Shown: positions 49,798 to 63,600, counted from the stretch's first letter. The stretch is DNA of 64,000 bases from Scatophagus argus (GCF_020382885.2 NC_058511.1:571501-635500), one strand, 5' to 3'. Translations and numbers: made by a program. Notes: generated from the letters alone by a model not told the origin.

Positions 49798-50979
49798 GTC
49801 AGTGACTGAACATAGAGAGTGATAATCAATAAACGGTGTCTTCACAGAACCACCTGATTGCCTGAAAAGGGAAAACCACAGCTGAATAAACTGAATACTG
49901 ATGCATCCTGGGTTTTCATATCACAATTCTCAACCGTTTCAGTGTCTCTTACTTCACTTCATTCGAGAGTTTAGGTGAAAGAAATGCAGGAAATTTGTGC
50001 CAAACATCTATTTGGTGCCTTCGCTATTTTAATTTCCCGGGTTGTAACCGTAATGCTGTGTTAAGTTATCAGATTTCATTTGAAGGCTCGCTGTGTTTCC
50101 ACTCAGGTGTGACTGAGGTGTTGCTCTCAATGGATTCGATCCTTTCAGAGCAGCAGAGACTGCAGCTCTCATTATCCTGCCGGCACACACCGCTGGTGAG
50201 GCGGAGATGGCGAGGCTGCCGAGCGCCACAGGAATCATCAGATTAGCTTGTTGCAGAAGGCTCTCGTTTGAAGTCGATTTTTATGAGAATTTAAGGAGGT
50301 AATGAAATAATGGAATGAAGAGCGCAGACCCTCCACGTGAAATCGGCTCCCTATAAACCTGGAGTTTACAGGGAGTTTATTTCTGTGTGACGGTCCAGGC
50401 TGCAGCCTGTGGCAGATGATGGATGGACGGATCCTCAGGGAACACAGGCGACAGCAGCTCGTGCAGCCTGATCCTGAACACGCGTTGAATCGATGCTCTC
50501 TGGTGAAGAATCGAAAACGCTTCCAGATATCACTCATCAGCACCATCAGCATTTGCTCGCCAGTTCCGTCTGTGTCCACGACAGTCGCAGCTGCCTCGTC
50601 CGCTGAGGCGAAGGGAACCGCAGACGTTCACAGGAAACCTTCTGCAATAAAATTAACTTTAAAAGGGCAGGACAAGAACTGGACACAGACGCACACGGAG
50701 TCATGAAAATCACCTTGTGGACAGAAAGACACAGACAGAGAGAGACGTCCTGCACCCGGTCACACTCTGGCTGTCTGTTCATTTGTATTCTGCTCTCCTG
50801 TCTGCCGGGTTCAGGCCTCTTTAGTGTCACAGAAGCTCGTTATGAAAGTCTTATTAGAGGGTGGGACGTCCAGTGGCTGCTGAGACTTCAGTCCTAATGA
50901 AGACAGAAAGACGAGCGACAGGCAAACTGGATAAAAGAGGGACATCTGTGCTGATTGGTCTATCATTTTGTCTCATCAG

Positions 50980-50981
<2 letters not shown>

Positions 50982-51016
<35 letters not shown>
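50982..51016. repeat. TG microsatellite
   Basis: About 17 TG units. Confidence 0.95.
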
Positions 51017-51017
<1 letters not shown>

Positions 51018-54000
51018 ATTACAGCTGATCAGCCGGCTGTCAGTCACTCAGCAGACAGCCACCTCACACTGTGTGCTTTAATGTCTTCACGTACAAGTCA
51101 AGTCTTGACATTCTGATTTAGAGCAGAAGTTTCAGTCCAGATTTTTTGAATTTCACCTCTTAGTAAATTTACATCACAGACATGTTGCACAGTGAGTGAT
51201 ACTGCAGAATTCAGCCTTTGTGTTTGGTCAGAACAGATTTCCTTGAGTGTCTCCAGGGGGCGCTGTGTGGAGTCCGACACATGTCAGGGGGAGGATGAAA
51301 GCTTCTCTCACGGCAGATTGGTCTCCACCTGTGAGGTCACAGAGTCGGAGCCGAGAGGGCCCGCCGGGCGTCACGATGAGGCGTCACCGCACCACGGAAG
51401 GTGAGAAGAGCGAGACGCAGAAGACAGACTTTCCGCCACATCTGGCTCACTACGTTCACTCATCTGCAGATAAAGACGGTTCATACAGTGATGCACCTGT
51501 AAAGTAGGACGCCCAATCCCGGGTGGCGGCTTGGTTTCAGAGTGAAATAAACAAAGTTCAAAACAGCGGTTGCGTACATGACGTCAGCTGAAGCTGCCGC
51601 TCGACATCCTCCCGTTCTCGCTTTCCGTCGTGTTCTCGTCAACTCTTTCAGCCGGTCAGAGCCTTGAGGCACCGCCCCGCTGTGATGTGGTGCTGTTTAT
51701 ATCAAACAGCCCCCGCCACACTCAGCCACAGCAACACTTCCGCCGAGTGTGAAGTTGATCGGATGAATACTTCTTGAGAAAACCCGAGCGGCTGCTGTAT
51801 GTTCTCAGTGACGCTCTGATGGCCTCCTCTTCCGGTCCTCTGTTGTCACAGTACCTGATGAGGGCTCTTCATGGCTGACACGTTCAAATGAAATCAGCGT
51901 CAGTCAAATCTCTCACTGGCTCTCTGTAGGGTGAGGAGAGGTGAAGGGTTGGAGACCACACTTCATTTAATGATGCTAAGGTCTTTGGGGTCAGCACTGA
52001 AACAGTTAAAGCCTGATGGACCACAAGAACGTCTGCCCGGAGGTCAGTGCTGGAGACCAGGATCGTGACCGGCAGCTGACACCAGAGGGTCCTCGTTCCT
52101 CCACCCTTCAGCCCCTCACCTGGAAATTGATGGAGGTCCAGCATCATTAAGGATCTTCTGGTCACTTAGAGGTGATTAAGAGGAGGCTCAACCTGTGGGC
52201 GGGGCAGCAGAATGACGGCACCAACCGGGCTCAGGAAAACAAATCAATCTCAGACCTTGACCAGGATTCAAGGTGATTTATTTGTTCTTGTACAACACTG
52301 GACTGCACAACAAATTGAAAGTTTGTAGTCTGCTTCATCGATCACACAAACATGTAAAGCACAGGTAATTCTGTTTGGATATAATGAGACAGAAATGAAC
52401 AGAGAAATACATACGTGTTTAAATATGAAACACACAACACGATTTCTGTGAAAGGTCTCTGATTTTCATTTTGACTGTGTAGACGTGAACAGGTGTGACA
52501 AATCACACGTTATCACCTGTAGACCACAGTTTATATTTATTTACCGCCCTTCTCTCCATGCAACATGCAACATGCAGCGCAGCTCTTTTCTGACTTTGAG
52601 AGACGGTTGAGCTTTAGCGAAGGGTCCTCAGGCAGCCCGGCTCCCAAAGCCGCAGAGATCTGAACCCAGAACCAACGAGCTCCTGCCTCTCCCAACATCA
52701 CTTACAGGAAGTGATTGATTATATGAGCAGAAGCTCTAATTAATACAGCCGTAACATCGCCGTGATGGGAGGATCAGTTAATGACCCGAGACATCTGATT
52801 AGATTAGAAAGGATTTGGATTTTTATTGGTCCTGAGGGAAACAACACCGAAAGGAAATGTTGTTCAGTCCCAGCGAGCTCTCGGTTTCACTGCAGCTCAT
52901 CTTTACATCATTTAAGAAGCACTTAAAGCCCTCATTTGTTCAGTCATCACTTTGCTGTCAGCTGATCCGCCCTGCTGTTTGGGCTTCGGTGCTGACCACC
53001 TGCCAGCGTCATCTATTATCCATGAAGGAGGACGCACACACAGGACACACACGCCAGAGCAGGAAGTGAGGGATAAAACACGGCAGTCTGCTGCTCGCTG
53101 GCAACACACAACAAGCTGCGTGCGCTTTTATTTAAAGACGATTACTGAATTATTCCAATCATCAACGGACAGAAAGTGGGTCAGTGCTGCTGAGCAGAAC
53201 GCGTTTTCTCCAGTGTGAGGTTGTTTTATGAGTCCATGTCTTCTTCTCTGAATTAAAACCAGCAGTTATCCAATTAATCTCAATCACACCCAACCTTAAA
53301 ATGTGTCATAGCTCAGTAAATAATGAGAAAATGATGACAATCTGTTGTATTTCATCCTGACACTGTGCATGTTTTATCACCTTTATCTCCCAGTCCTCCA
53401 CAGCTGACTATCCTCTAACCGCTAACTCACTGAATGTTCTTAAATATGTTGGCCATAAAGCGGGCTGACAGCTGATGTTCTCATAGCTGCCAATGGGAGG
53501 ATCTCCATCACAAATCAGCCCATCTGCTCAGTCTAACTGCGGCTCACTTGGCACAATGAAGAAATCCATCTGTTTTATACACGGCGTTTGGTGTCTCCTA
53601 CTTCCTGTGAACTGAGAGCACCAGGAGGCGCAGTCTGAGCCCGATGAAGGAGGACGGTCCTCGTTGTAGCCCGCCTGAGACTAACTGATGGTGACATCAT
53701 ACAGGACAAGAGGTCCAGCGGTGAGAGCGTCCATTAGTGTGTTTTTGTGTTGGCGAGCGTCCCTTCCTGCACGCTAACACATTTTCAGGCTGAAAGTCAA
53801 ACAAAAGCAGCGTGCTAACCTGATGTCATTGGTTCGACCTGACGATGGCGCTACGTGAAAATACCACCAGAGTTCCTCAGGGGAACAAGCTCATGTGTAA
53901 CAAATAAAAGTCCAATAATTCTGAAGATATTTCACACATCAACAAATCACTGTTATTCCTTACTAAGTTAAGTCAAACGTTTCAGGCAGCATCTGAACTT

Positions 54001-56185
54001 GTGTTTTAAAGCGGAAAGACTTGTTTACAGTGTAAGCACACCTTCACTAGGAGGGCAGAAAATAGTCATACGGTCACACAGGAAATGTGTGAGTCGGCTC
54101 TGACTTCCACACTGTGACGGTCTGTCTGCATCTGCTGCTTTCATCTCATGTCAGTGCGCTTTCATTGGTTTATCATCATGTCACGCGGCAACAGAAGAGC
54201 GTCTGTCTCGCCTCCGCTTCCACAATCTTCTCTGCATTACGCTCAGATTGAGGTCGCTCTGTCAGGCGGGCCGTCCACCAATCCTCACTTTCTCATTTGT
54301 GTCAGATGTCAGCGTGCAGTCGTCACGCCGGCTGAGGTCATCGCCCCCGTTATTACCTTCACTCTGAGGTTCACATGTTGGTACTCATCACAAAAATAAC
54401 ACAGACAAAACCCTCAGCGGAGAAACATTAAATCCATAACCATCTGGTGGACAGCAGGAACACAAACTGACTGGTGGAGATTTGGGAAAAACTTCAAGTG
54501 TTTTCAGCTTTGAAAAGTAAAACCAAATGAGTTCTGTTGGAGTGGAGTCTTAATTGCAGAACTAAATGTTGAACTGAGGACTCCTTTAAAGCACCGACTT
54601 TAACCCTGCCGTGGCTTCGCTTTGTGCAGCGGCAGGAAGTGGAGACGCGTCAGCCATTTTTATGCGTCAACTAGCTGACAAAAGTCTGTTTTATTTATTG
54701 ATCATCAATCAGCATATGAACCAAAACTGCACTAATCAGTTTTGTAATACTAACAATGTAAAAAATGACCACTTTGCAAAGAAGACTTTTCTTTTTTATC
54801 ATCTTCAGCTGCTTGTATCAATAGCTGCTTTTAAAAAGCTTCATGCTCATTAATTTTCTCAAGACGTCCTTGACAGCCACCTGAAGAGCAACTGAAGAGA
54901 AACCAATCAGCCGAGCAGCACCTGGAAGATTGTTCTTGACCTCTTGGTTACCTGACAACAAAGACTGGAGGAGTCTGTTTGTGCAGCAGGAGGCCTCACA
55001 CTGTCAGCATTATATCTGATGCTCAGCCCTGGAGTGTGTGTGTGTGTGTGTGTGTGCTCCGCTGGGTCCTCATTTGCTCTTTATCAGAGCCGTCCAGACC
55101 AAAGTGAGGTGGTGTCCTGCTTCGGCGTGGATCTCACTGCTCCGTCGGCGCAGTGACTCTGAGTCTGACATAAACTACAATAAAGAGCCCACCTGGTTTC
55201 ATGTGTTCTTTCATTTCAGGGCCACAGTGGAGTGTGAGGTTGGACTGTATAAAGCTGATAGTATGGACAGAGTGCTGCATGTCCGGCACTGAAATACATC
55301 AAAACAACATTTAAAATGCAGTGGAGAGGACGACTTTCCTCTCACGTTTTATCACTTTTTTTCATTTTCATTCAAGTCCTGGACAAATTTCTGCGTTTGT
55401 CACAGAATCAGAGTACATCACAGAGACGCTAATCTGTCTCTGTATGTCCTTAATATGTTCACTTCTATTGCAGATCGCAGATGTTGGGCCTTTAATCTTG
55501 AGCGCAGCAGCAGAAGATCAAAAGGTATGGAAATGAAAGTTAGAGGAAGATGATAGCAGACTGTTGTGAGCAAAAGGAAACACAGCAACAGAAGACGAGT
55601 TCATTCTGTCCTGTCGGAAGAAAGAAAAGCTTGAGCTCTGAGCTCTGGACGAGGCACAAACGATCCCCCGCTGAGCTTTTCGGTCTGTGAACGATGTTGA
55701 ACAGTGAAGATGTTTCACGTGTCAGGATTAAATAGAAGAAAAAGATGAGCAGCCATCACAGTCCTGAAGCTCATCTAAATCATCGCGTTCTGACCGAAGA
55801 CTTCAGTGGACGGAAACGTGTAAAATGTGCGGAATAAAACTCAGATGTTGAAAGCGGACATGAGGAGGATGGAGGAAGATGGAGGAGGACGTCGACGTGA
55901 CGGAGCTGCTGAGAAGCTCAGCTTTCAGCCTCGGGACACCACTGATGCATCGTGCCTCCTGAGCACCTGAAATGAGCGTTCTGGGGTTCTTGAAGGCCAC
56001 ATCACATGTGAGCCCAGACATCACCTGCTGAAGAGTCCAGCCTCTGGTGGAGGTGAAGAAACCTTTCAAAAGCTTTTTGATGACCTCAGAGGCTTCCTTC
56101 TGCTGCATTAAAACGACGGGAAATCTACACCAACTTTCCCTTTTCAATTAAATATCCAACAGTTTTTAAGTGTCTCAAAATGTGC

Positions 56186-56725
56186 TCATCTGCACGTCAA
56201 TAATCCACAGAGAAGAAACCATGTGAATGTTTTTCTGCTGCAGACGACGGCAGGAAGACCTTCTCCCTTTCTCTTCTTATTAACAGCGACTTCAAATCCC
56301 CCCGAGCTTTTGACAGAAGCCAAAAGGTGTGAAGAACGAGCTGCGATGCAGCGGCGGCAGAGGAAGACATGACGATTATACACGACGACGTGTCGTGACA
56401 CGTGAAGCACGTGATGGACGAAGGCGAACAACACCATGATGTGAGCGACGTATTCCTCCGCTGAGCCGTCGTTTAGCCACGTCACCAGCTCAGGTGTGGG
56501 ACAGACAGGATGTCGGACGGTCCACCACTTCGGTCCGGTCGGACTGTTGCAGCTTGCACAGGTGTTCTCATCATCATTATGTATGGTTACCAAAAACTTG
56601 ATTACCTTAAACTCACCTGTAAGAAAGATGGGATCATGGAAACAACAGAGCTGATTAATCTGACAGCTTACAGTCTCCAGCATCAAGTGCAACACACCGA
56701 AACACGAGCACGAGCGGAAAAACAT
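56186..56725 (-). other. Unassigned 179-codon open frame
   Basis: The longest open frame of the right half. It contains EYVAHIMVLFAFVHHVLHVS and a basic end. It shows no domain I know and is probably chance, but it is not explained by a repeat. Confidence 0.12.
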
Positions 56726-57491
56726 CTACTGTCGTTACAATAACATCACCAAGAGCAAAAAAGGGAAGAAGGAGAGGAGGTGAGGGTACACAGGAGGAAA
56801 GAAGGAGGTGAAGTGTATGTATTTGTACGTGTGTATTGTGAAAGTATGCATACATAGTTTTTATTCCTCTCATGCATTGATAAGGAGCTTAGATTTGAAT
56901 TTTTGGTAGAATGGATTTGTGATCGTTTGTTTGTGAAGGTCACATGGGACTGTAGGTGTTGATGAGAGTGTTTATGACAGATTACATTCCATTACACTTC
57001 ATTTAGAGAAGAAGAGCTTCAGTAGCAGAGCAGGAGAACATGAGAGAGTGAAGGCTGTCAGAGGGTCAGGGATGTTAGGAGAGAAGGTGCAGGTGGAACA
57101 GGTGAGTGTTCAGGTGCTCTTTAAAGGAAGAGGGGGGCTTATGAACGATCGGATCCCACTGACTGGAGGAGCTTTGGCTGAAAATGGTAACTTGTTAAGA
57201 CTTCATTTTATTTTGTCATTCTGTGCTCTTATATCTACACACACACATATGCTCTCATCAATATAAGCCATTTTCAAGGCCAATTAAATCCATTACGGCT
57301 CACTTGAACTTCACTGAGGTGTAATTAACTCCCACATGTGGAGAAAGACTGCAGAGGGCACAGTGAGACTCTGATCAAAGTGAAATCACAGCACAGATCA
57401 ATACAAACATCCAGCACGCTGAAGAAAACACCCACAAACAACATGAAACCGGCAGGACCCCACCTTCACCTGCTGTGACGGCGCTCTAAAC

Positions 57492-58223
57492 CAGGGGTCG
57501 TCGACCTTTGTTCCTCTGACGGCTGCTTTTACAAAATAAAAATGGCCGAGAGACATCTATTCTCATCGCTCATTTCAAACAAACAAACAAACTCAATAAG
57601 CTTTCTTTTTCCTGAAACATCACAAAAATATTATTATTATCATCGTTATTATTACTACTACAAATACAGATAGTGTTACTTATTCACCTCTCATCTGGAC
57701 ACCTGTCGCCATCGTCAACACCTGCTCGTCTCACGTCACCTCTGACTCGTCAAGACTGACAGCAGCGAAACTTTTTGATTGACAGCTAATTGGCAAAGAA
57801 TCGTTTCGTGTTGGCTGTTGGCAGTTGACAACTGTGAGTTTTGATTGGACATAAGTAGATTTGCAGAGGGACCAATTGACCTTTTGCTAAACGGTCATTG
57901 TCCAATCATACATCCTAGCAACCGTTACTATGTCAACAAAGTCTGACAAGCTGCGGACCTCCGATAAGCAAAATGGTGGGACGGCAGGTACCCAGAATCT
58001 GTCATCCTCGAGAGGAGAAGAGTCACAGTCCATGAGACTGCGTTGACCTCCATCGGCGTCAAGAAGCTTAACGGCTAGCAACAGTAACTAAGGGGGGCGG
58101 GGCTTTTGCAAAAGGTCAATTAAATTTTCAAATTTATGTATGGTTCATTGGTCCTTTGGCGAGCTACTTGGAAAGGGGCGGCGAGCTACTGGTAGCTCGC
58201 GAGGGACACGTTGGGGACCCCCG
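57492..58223. mobile_element. Non-autonomous hAT element
   Basis: A 732-bp element flanked by the perfect 8-bp duplication CTCTAAAC at 57484-57491 and 58224-58231. It starts CAGGGGTCGTCGACCTTTG and ends with the imperfect inverse GTTGGGGACCCCCG, as in hAT families whose ends read CAGGGGTCCCCAAC. There is no transposase frame. Confidence 0.85.
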
Positions 58224-58349
58224 CTCTAAACCCTCCTGAGGGTCTCGTGCCGTCTCGTGCTGCTTGTCCACATTCAGCATTCAGACTGCCGTCTTGTTAC
58301 GTTCTGTGATGGAGGCGGTCCAATGGAGCAGCTTCCTGCCCCAGCCGGT

Positions 58350-58770
58350 TGGCTCTTCGCTGTCGGTCAGAGGTGCACATTTTGTCATGCCTGGTGTTTT
58401 TGGTTATGCTTTGTTTTTGATTTTTTGAGTCCATGTGTCATGTTCCATGCGTGTCTTGTGTTTCCATGTATTATGTTCAAGGTTTTTGTCATGTCCTGTT
58501 TTATTTTGAAAAGCGTCACTTCCCCTGCGTGTCCTGTTTTCATGTAGCTTTGCTTTTGGTTTTCCTGATTGCTTTCTCCCTCCTGATGTGTGTCACCTGT
58601 GTCTCGTTGTCTTGTCTGTTTAGTCCTTGTCTTCCCAGTCACCTTTGTCAGTGCGTCTGCGTTTTCTCCATGTCATGCCAGGAACCTTTTGTTGGTTTTG
58701 CCTTGCCATGCCTTGTTTTTGCCGGGGGTTTTGCCACAGTTGTTCACAGATACTAGGACACAGTAAGTGT
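58350..58770 (+). mobile_element. Possible LTR fragment
   Basis: A T- and G-rich stretch with CACCTGTGTCTCGTTGTCTT, GTCCTGTTTT and CATGTCATGCCAGG, reminiscent of fish gypsy-type LTRs. No paired LTR, primer-binding site or coding part is visible, so the class is uncertain. Confidence 0.3.
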
Positions 58771-58777
58771 GTGTTTT

Positions 58778-58803
58778 TTTTAATAATATAATATAATATA
58801 ATA
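58778..58803. repeat. TAATA-type microsatellite
   Basis: Short ATAAT units in a row after a T run. Confidence 0.8.
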
Positions 58804-59131
58804 CAGACTTTTTGCTCGGACCGCTGCCTGCCTGGCTGCTCCTTAGACTCTGCATCGGGGTGCAGCTCATTTCTGCGTCAGCGACGCCGACCCATCTTGA
58901 CACATTTACCTGTGGTGGGTCGGCAGAGTTGGGCTCAAGCCAAAAGGTTGAGTTTTCCTTCTCCAGCTTTACGCTTGTTAATTGTTGGCTTTTTATTCCA
59001 ACAAGCTGAAGTGTCCTCACGAGTCCAGCTGGACTGAGAAACACCACTTTGTCTGGCTGCTCGAAAACCTGACCTGCTGCTCCAACTCCCACAGCTACAC
59101 CCACGATGTTTCTGCCAGACTGTGTGAAGAG

Positions 59132-59189
59132 AGTGTGTGTGTGTGAGTGTGTGTGTGTGTCACACGCTCACACACACACACTCACACTG
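59132..59189. repeat. TG tract followed by its inverted CA tract
   Basis: A GTGTGAGTGTGTGT-type run turns within a few bases into CACACGCTCACACACA, so the two halves can pair as a hairpin of about 25 bp. Confidence 0.8.
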
Positions 59190-59689
59190 ACTCATTATGT
59201 TGTGTTTAAAGACCCTCCTGCAGCAGCAGTTTCAGAACGTCTGCCTCCTCCTCGTCCTCCTCAGATAATCTGCAGGAATGGAGCTCTCCGTCAGCTCTTC
59301 ACGTCCACCAGCAGCCTGCTGGGACGTGATGGAGAGGGACGAGACCGTGTCCTCGTCTCGCAGCCGGGACACAGAGACGAGCCGCGTTCAGTGAAGGCCT
59401 CAGAGGGGATTAACTCTGTTTGTGCGTCCTCATGTGGAGGAGACGTCAGCGCACATGCAGTCTCACCACACAAAGACAGAAGACTGCAAATGAAACGAAG
59501 AACGTCTCTCAAACAGCAGTGGAGGACATTTAAAGAACTTCTAGATGACACCTTCAGGTTTTATTAGAACCAACAAACCATCCGTCCAACGAGACACAAC
59601 ATCTGGACTGAGCGCAGCCTCACCAGACCAGGACTCAGCACAGGAGCAGGACACACACACACACACACCAGTTTGGTCCAGTTCTCCCT

Positions 59690-59805
59690 GATTTGTGCGC
59701 CTTGTTTTGGACCTGGTTTAGGCCTGGTTTTGGATGTGAGTTAGGCCTGGTTTTGGACCTGGTTTAGGCCTGGTTTTGGACCCGGGTTAAGCCCGGTTTG
59801 TGTTT
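59690..59805. repeat. Imperfect tandem repeat of GGTTTAGGCCTGG units
   Basis: TTTGGACCTGGTTTAGGCCT-type units occur four times with changes, with a period of about 25-27 bp. Confidence 0.8.
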
Positions 59806-59930
59806 TCAAACGTTGCTCCTGGTGATGTCTTTATAGCTGAGGTGCAGCGCTCCACCTGTCTTCATTAGCGTGAACCCAGCCAGGCCACACGTCACCGGTT
59901 TTCACACTCACACAGCCAACACTCCAACTC

Positions 59931-60170
59931 CGGTTAGGGTGTCGGACCAGTAACCGGTGGATCGCTGGTTCGATTCCCCGTCCCGGTGTCCATGGCTGAG
60001 GTACCCTTGAGCAAGGTACCTAACCCCCACTGCTCCCCGGGCGCTGCACGCGGTCGCCCACTGCCCCGGGTTTGCTGTGTGTGTGTGCACGTCACTTGGG
60101 TGGGTTAAATGCAGAGCACGAATTTCGTTGGAGTGAGTTCCCTCCAATGACAAAATATGTCACTTTCTTT
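59931..60170 (+). mobile_element. 5'-truncated tRNA-derived SINE
   Basis: Starts inside the A box (GGTTAGGGTGTCGGACCAGT) and keeps the B box GGTTCGATTCC, the motif CTTGAGCAAGGTACCTAACC and the tail AAATGCAGAGCACGAATTTC. It belongs to a different subfamily from the SINE at 49476. Confidence 0.8.
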
Positions 60171-60439
60171 CATCACTTTCACTGCGATGCTCGGATTTCA
60201 CCCACACACTGACACAGAGACAGTCCTGGTTCAGGGGGACACGTCTCAGCTAGAGGTCTTTTAATTGCTGGTGAAAGGACGTTTGGTTGGCGGTGAGTCA
60301 CCGAGCTTCCCTGAGCCGTTGACAGGAAGTGGCGTGCTGCAGCAACATTTTGATGGTATTTTTGGTCAGAACGATTCCTCTCAGAAACACATCAGAGCAG
60401 CTTTGGTTCTTTTCACCTGTTAAACTCCTGAAGACACTC

Positions 60440-60698
60440 CTGTGTCTGTGTGTGGGAGTGTGTGTGAGTCTGTGTGTGTGTGAGTCTGTGTGTGTGTGTG
60501 TGTGTGTGTGTGAGTGTGTGTGTGTGTGAGTCTGTGTGTGTGTGAGTCTGTGTGTGTGTGTGTGTGTGAGTCTGTGGGAGTGTGTGTGAATCTGTGTGTG
60601 AGTGTGTGTGAGTCTGTGTGTGTGTGTGTGTGTGTGAGTCTGTGTGTGTGTGTGTGAGAGAGTGTGGGAGTGTGTGTGTGTGAGAGTGTGTGTTAGTA
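60440..60698. repeat. TG-rich minisatellite
   Basis: Long TG runs interrupted by GAGTCTG and GGGAG every 10-30 bases over about 260 bp. Confidence 0.95.
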
Positions 60699-60699
60699 T

Positions 60700-63600
60700 T
60701 AATATTATCTATTGTGCTGCGACTCAAATGAACCCTCAGACATCCACAAGGTCAGCTGGTGTTGGACCATCAGTGAGTAGGTGAGGTTCTCGTTCTTGGG
60801 GGATCTTGGGTCTGGTCGGCCCTGGATGGGGGCTTTTAGGCTGACTTAACGTGTTGAACTGGCGGCGGACCCCACTGGTGAGAGAAGTCTCTGATTGGCT
60901 GTTCAGCTAACGAGTCAGTGAGGACAGCAAGCAAACGTCTGAAGTCACGAGGGTCGCTGAGGTTTGTCATCTCTGGTCCTTTGATGCCATTTTGAGCTTA
61001 AAGATGAAAACTGATGAAAATTGAGTCGTGAGTCTGATTGTGATTCAGGGAGGTGAGGTGGAGAAGTGAAGGAGGGCGAAGCAGAGGAGCGGAGGTGGAG
61101 GCAGAAATCAATAAGAGAGAGAAAAGCTTTTAGAGACAGAGTCAGAGTGTAATCTGACGTTTCTCACAGAATCTGTGAAGCTCTGAGCTGTCCTGAAACA
61201 GAAGAAATTAAAGACGACTTGTCACAACAACATGTGACATCTGAGGTGGTGCAGCTGAGGAATGAAGCCGTCTGAGTGGAGAGAAATGAAAAACGCTGCT
61301 TCACCATGACAACCGTTTGAGTCGCCGTGTGGCTGCTGTTTCCTTTACCAAACGATGAATATAACACGGTCAGCATGTTTGCTCTGACTCTCCGTTTCGA
61401 GCGGACGTGGAGTCGGCAGGTCGCGGCGCTCAGGTGTGCAGCAGTGAAGACGAGTCAGAGTCGAGGGTCTGACTTCAGACTGAATGGCTGCCGTGTCCCG
61501 TCAGCCAGCCTTCCTCGCTGCGTGTTCATGTTTAAATTCATGTCCGTCTGGGGCAGTTTTTCCTCCTCCGTCTCCACTGCTGGGACCTTGGGCGTGCTGT
61601 ACTCGTCCCGTCTCCACGCAGCCGCGGCGGCCTTACCGGGTGTCACAGTGGATTCATATTAACACTCGAGCGTTAATCCCGCTGACGGCAGCGTGTGTGT
61701 GTGTGTGGACGCTGATGGATGCTGCACAGCTGTTTCCTTCTCATGTGATGGCACTGAGCACAAGCTGCCCTCTGCTCTCTGACCACCTGGTCTTGTTGTT
61801 TTAGACTGAAGCTGCAGGATTTCGGTTTGTCTGCCTGTGGAGTCGCCGCAGATGGAGTTTGTTTGTCTTGATTTCGCCATCTTGTGCTTTCATTTGCTTG
61901 TTGTTGGAGGGATTTCAGCAGTTATTATCTGTATCTGTAGCCGGTGCTGAACCACCTGATCTGCCCTCAGAAACGACTTCAGTGGTCCACGGTTTCTGCT
62001 GGCAGCTTCTCATGGCTGGCATTCAAACCGAAGGTCCTCGGACAACCACGCTCGCTGTTGGACCGCAGCACAAATGTTCTGTCGCCGTCTCGCGTGCTGT
62101 AGCTTCTGCAGCGCGGCGGCTCGGGACTGATGTGCTGGTGATTTTCGACAGCAAACAAAATGATGCCCCTCGAAAACGTTTCACTGAATACACTCACACA
62201 CATAAACACAGAATCAGCATTTCCTTTGGCATGACTTGGGCTCTGAATGAGTCTTACCTGGGCAGTTAACTGCAGTATTTATCTAATTTTACTGCACTGG
62301 AGCAGTTTTCAGCGCATACGCACTACTTCAAACGCTCCTGTTGAACATGTGTACATTAAGTTTCTCTTCAGAGAAACATGAGGAGCTCTGAAGGAGGAGC
62401 TCTTTGTAGAAACATGACTTGTTTATGTTGAGCTCATCGTTGGGCTTGGAGGAGGCCCCAGAGCAGATCCAGAACACGTCTGGCCTGACCTCAGGACTCC
62501 CTCAGGAGCAGCTGGAGGACCTGACGGGGAAGAAAACATCTGGAGCAGCTCGCTTCGCCTGCGTCTGGAGAGACTCCACCCAGGCCTTCGTAAACAGCAA
62601 CAGAAAGTGTTTTCTGATCAGGCTGAGGTTCCCTTAAGGTTAACTTTATTATCATTAAATCACAAACCATTTCTCTGCCCACCGGCGGTCCCAAACCGCC
62701 TTCACTGTGAACTTAGTAAATCAGTGAAGAACATTTAAAACATTCCCAGGAGACACAGTGAAGAAGCAGGAGTTCAAATGGATGCAGCTTGTGATCAGCT
62801 GGGCCTCTTCATGTTGTCGTGTGTGTGAGTGAATAATGGAGAACAGAGGGATGAGAGGAGCACAGAGGTGAGGAGGGGAGGATGAAAGGCAGAGGAAGAA
62901 GAGGAGCGTCTTCCTCCAGTTTTCTCAAATGAAATGTTTGAATGTCTTGTACGCGTTCCAATCATTTTCAAGGATGTTACGCCTCTGAAGGACCACTGCG
63001 AAGTCCAGGATCCATCAGATCCCACGTTTATGTGTGTGTCCTCGGCGAGCCAAAAGTACCCACAAGCCCTTGTGCACGTTTCTTCTTCTGCTTCTTTTTA
63101 TCAGAGCTTTAACTGTCCACTGCGCCCGCCATGCTTCGCTGGTCTTTCTAAGAACGTAAGGTGGGAGTGAAGGAAGGACGCAGACTATGTGTTAAAGGAG
63201 GTCCCTCTGCAGGACCCGACATGAGGGTCCAGCTGCAGGGTTTGAACCTGCTGACTCACAACCCACACGGGTTCTGCTGAGCGGAGAAGGGAGGGATGAG
63301 GAAGGTGAACAAACGTGAGCATCAGAAAGTGAAGGTCTTCCAAAGAGGAGAAAGACAAAATGAAAACAACCAGAGGAGGAAAAGATGAGGTGACTGAAAG
63401 ACAGAAGCAGAACATCTCCTGTCATGAAAGAAGGAAAGAAGAGGAGTGAAGAGATTAAGAAAAGATGAATAGATGTGTGAAGCTGACGAAGAAGAAGAAG
63501 AGGAAGAAAGTTTTTCTCTCAGTGGTTGGAAGTGAAGCTGAGACATGCAGCAGACATGAACTCCGCTTCCATTTCAATACATTACACCTCGGGTTAAAGC

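Larger units (their letters stand above)
49800..57480. other. Gene-poor stretch, part 3
   Basis: No supported gene. Contains TG microsatellites at 50982-51016 and 55034-55056, a GC-rich block at about 51500-51800 that may be a repeat, and a 179-codon minus-strand open frame at 56186-56725 with no recognisable motif. A LINE-tail-like motif (TTTTTATTGGTCCTGAGGGA) is near 52820. Confidence 0.45.

Noticed and set aside
59106..59567. 153-codon plus-strand frame
   Set aside because: Its start is built from TG/CA repeats, and no domain or splice support is seen.
59931..60000. tRNA gene
   Set aside because: This is a truncated SINE head with no 5' acceptor stem.
61859..62269. 136-codon plus-strand frame
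   Set aside because: No recognisable motif, and composition is like the surrounding non-coding DNA.
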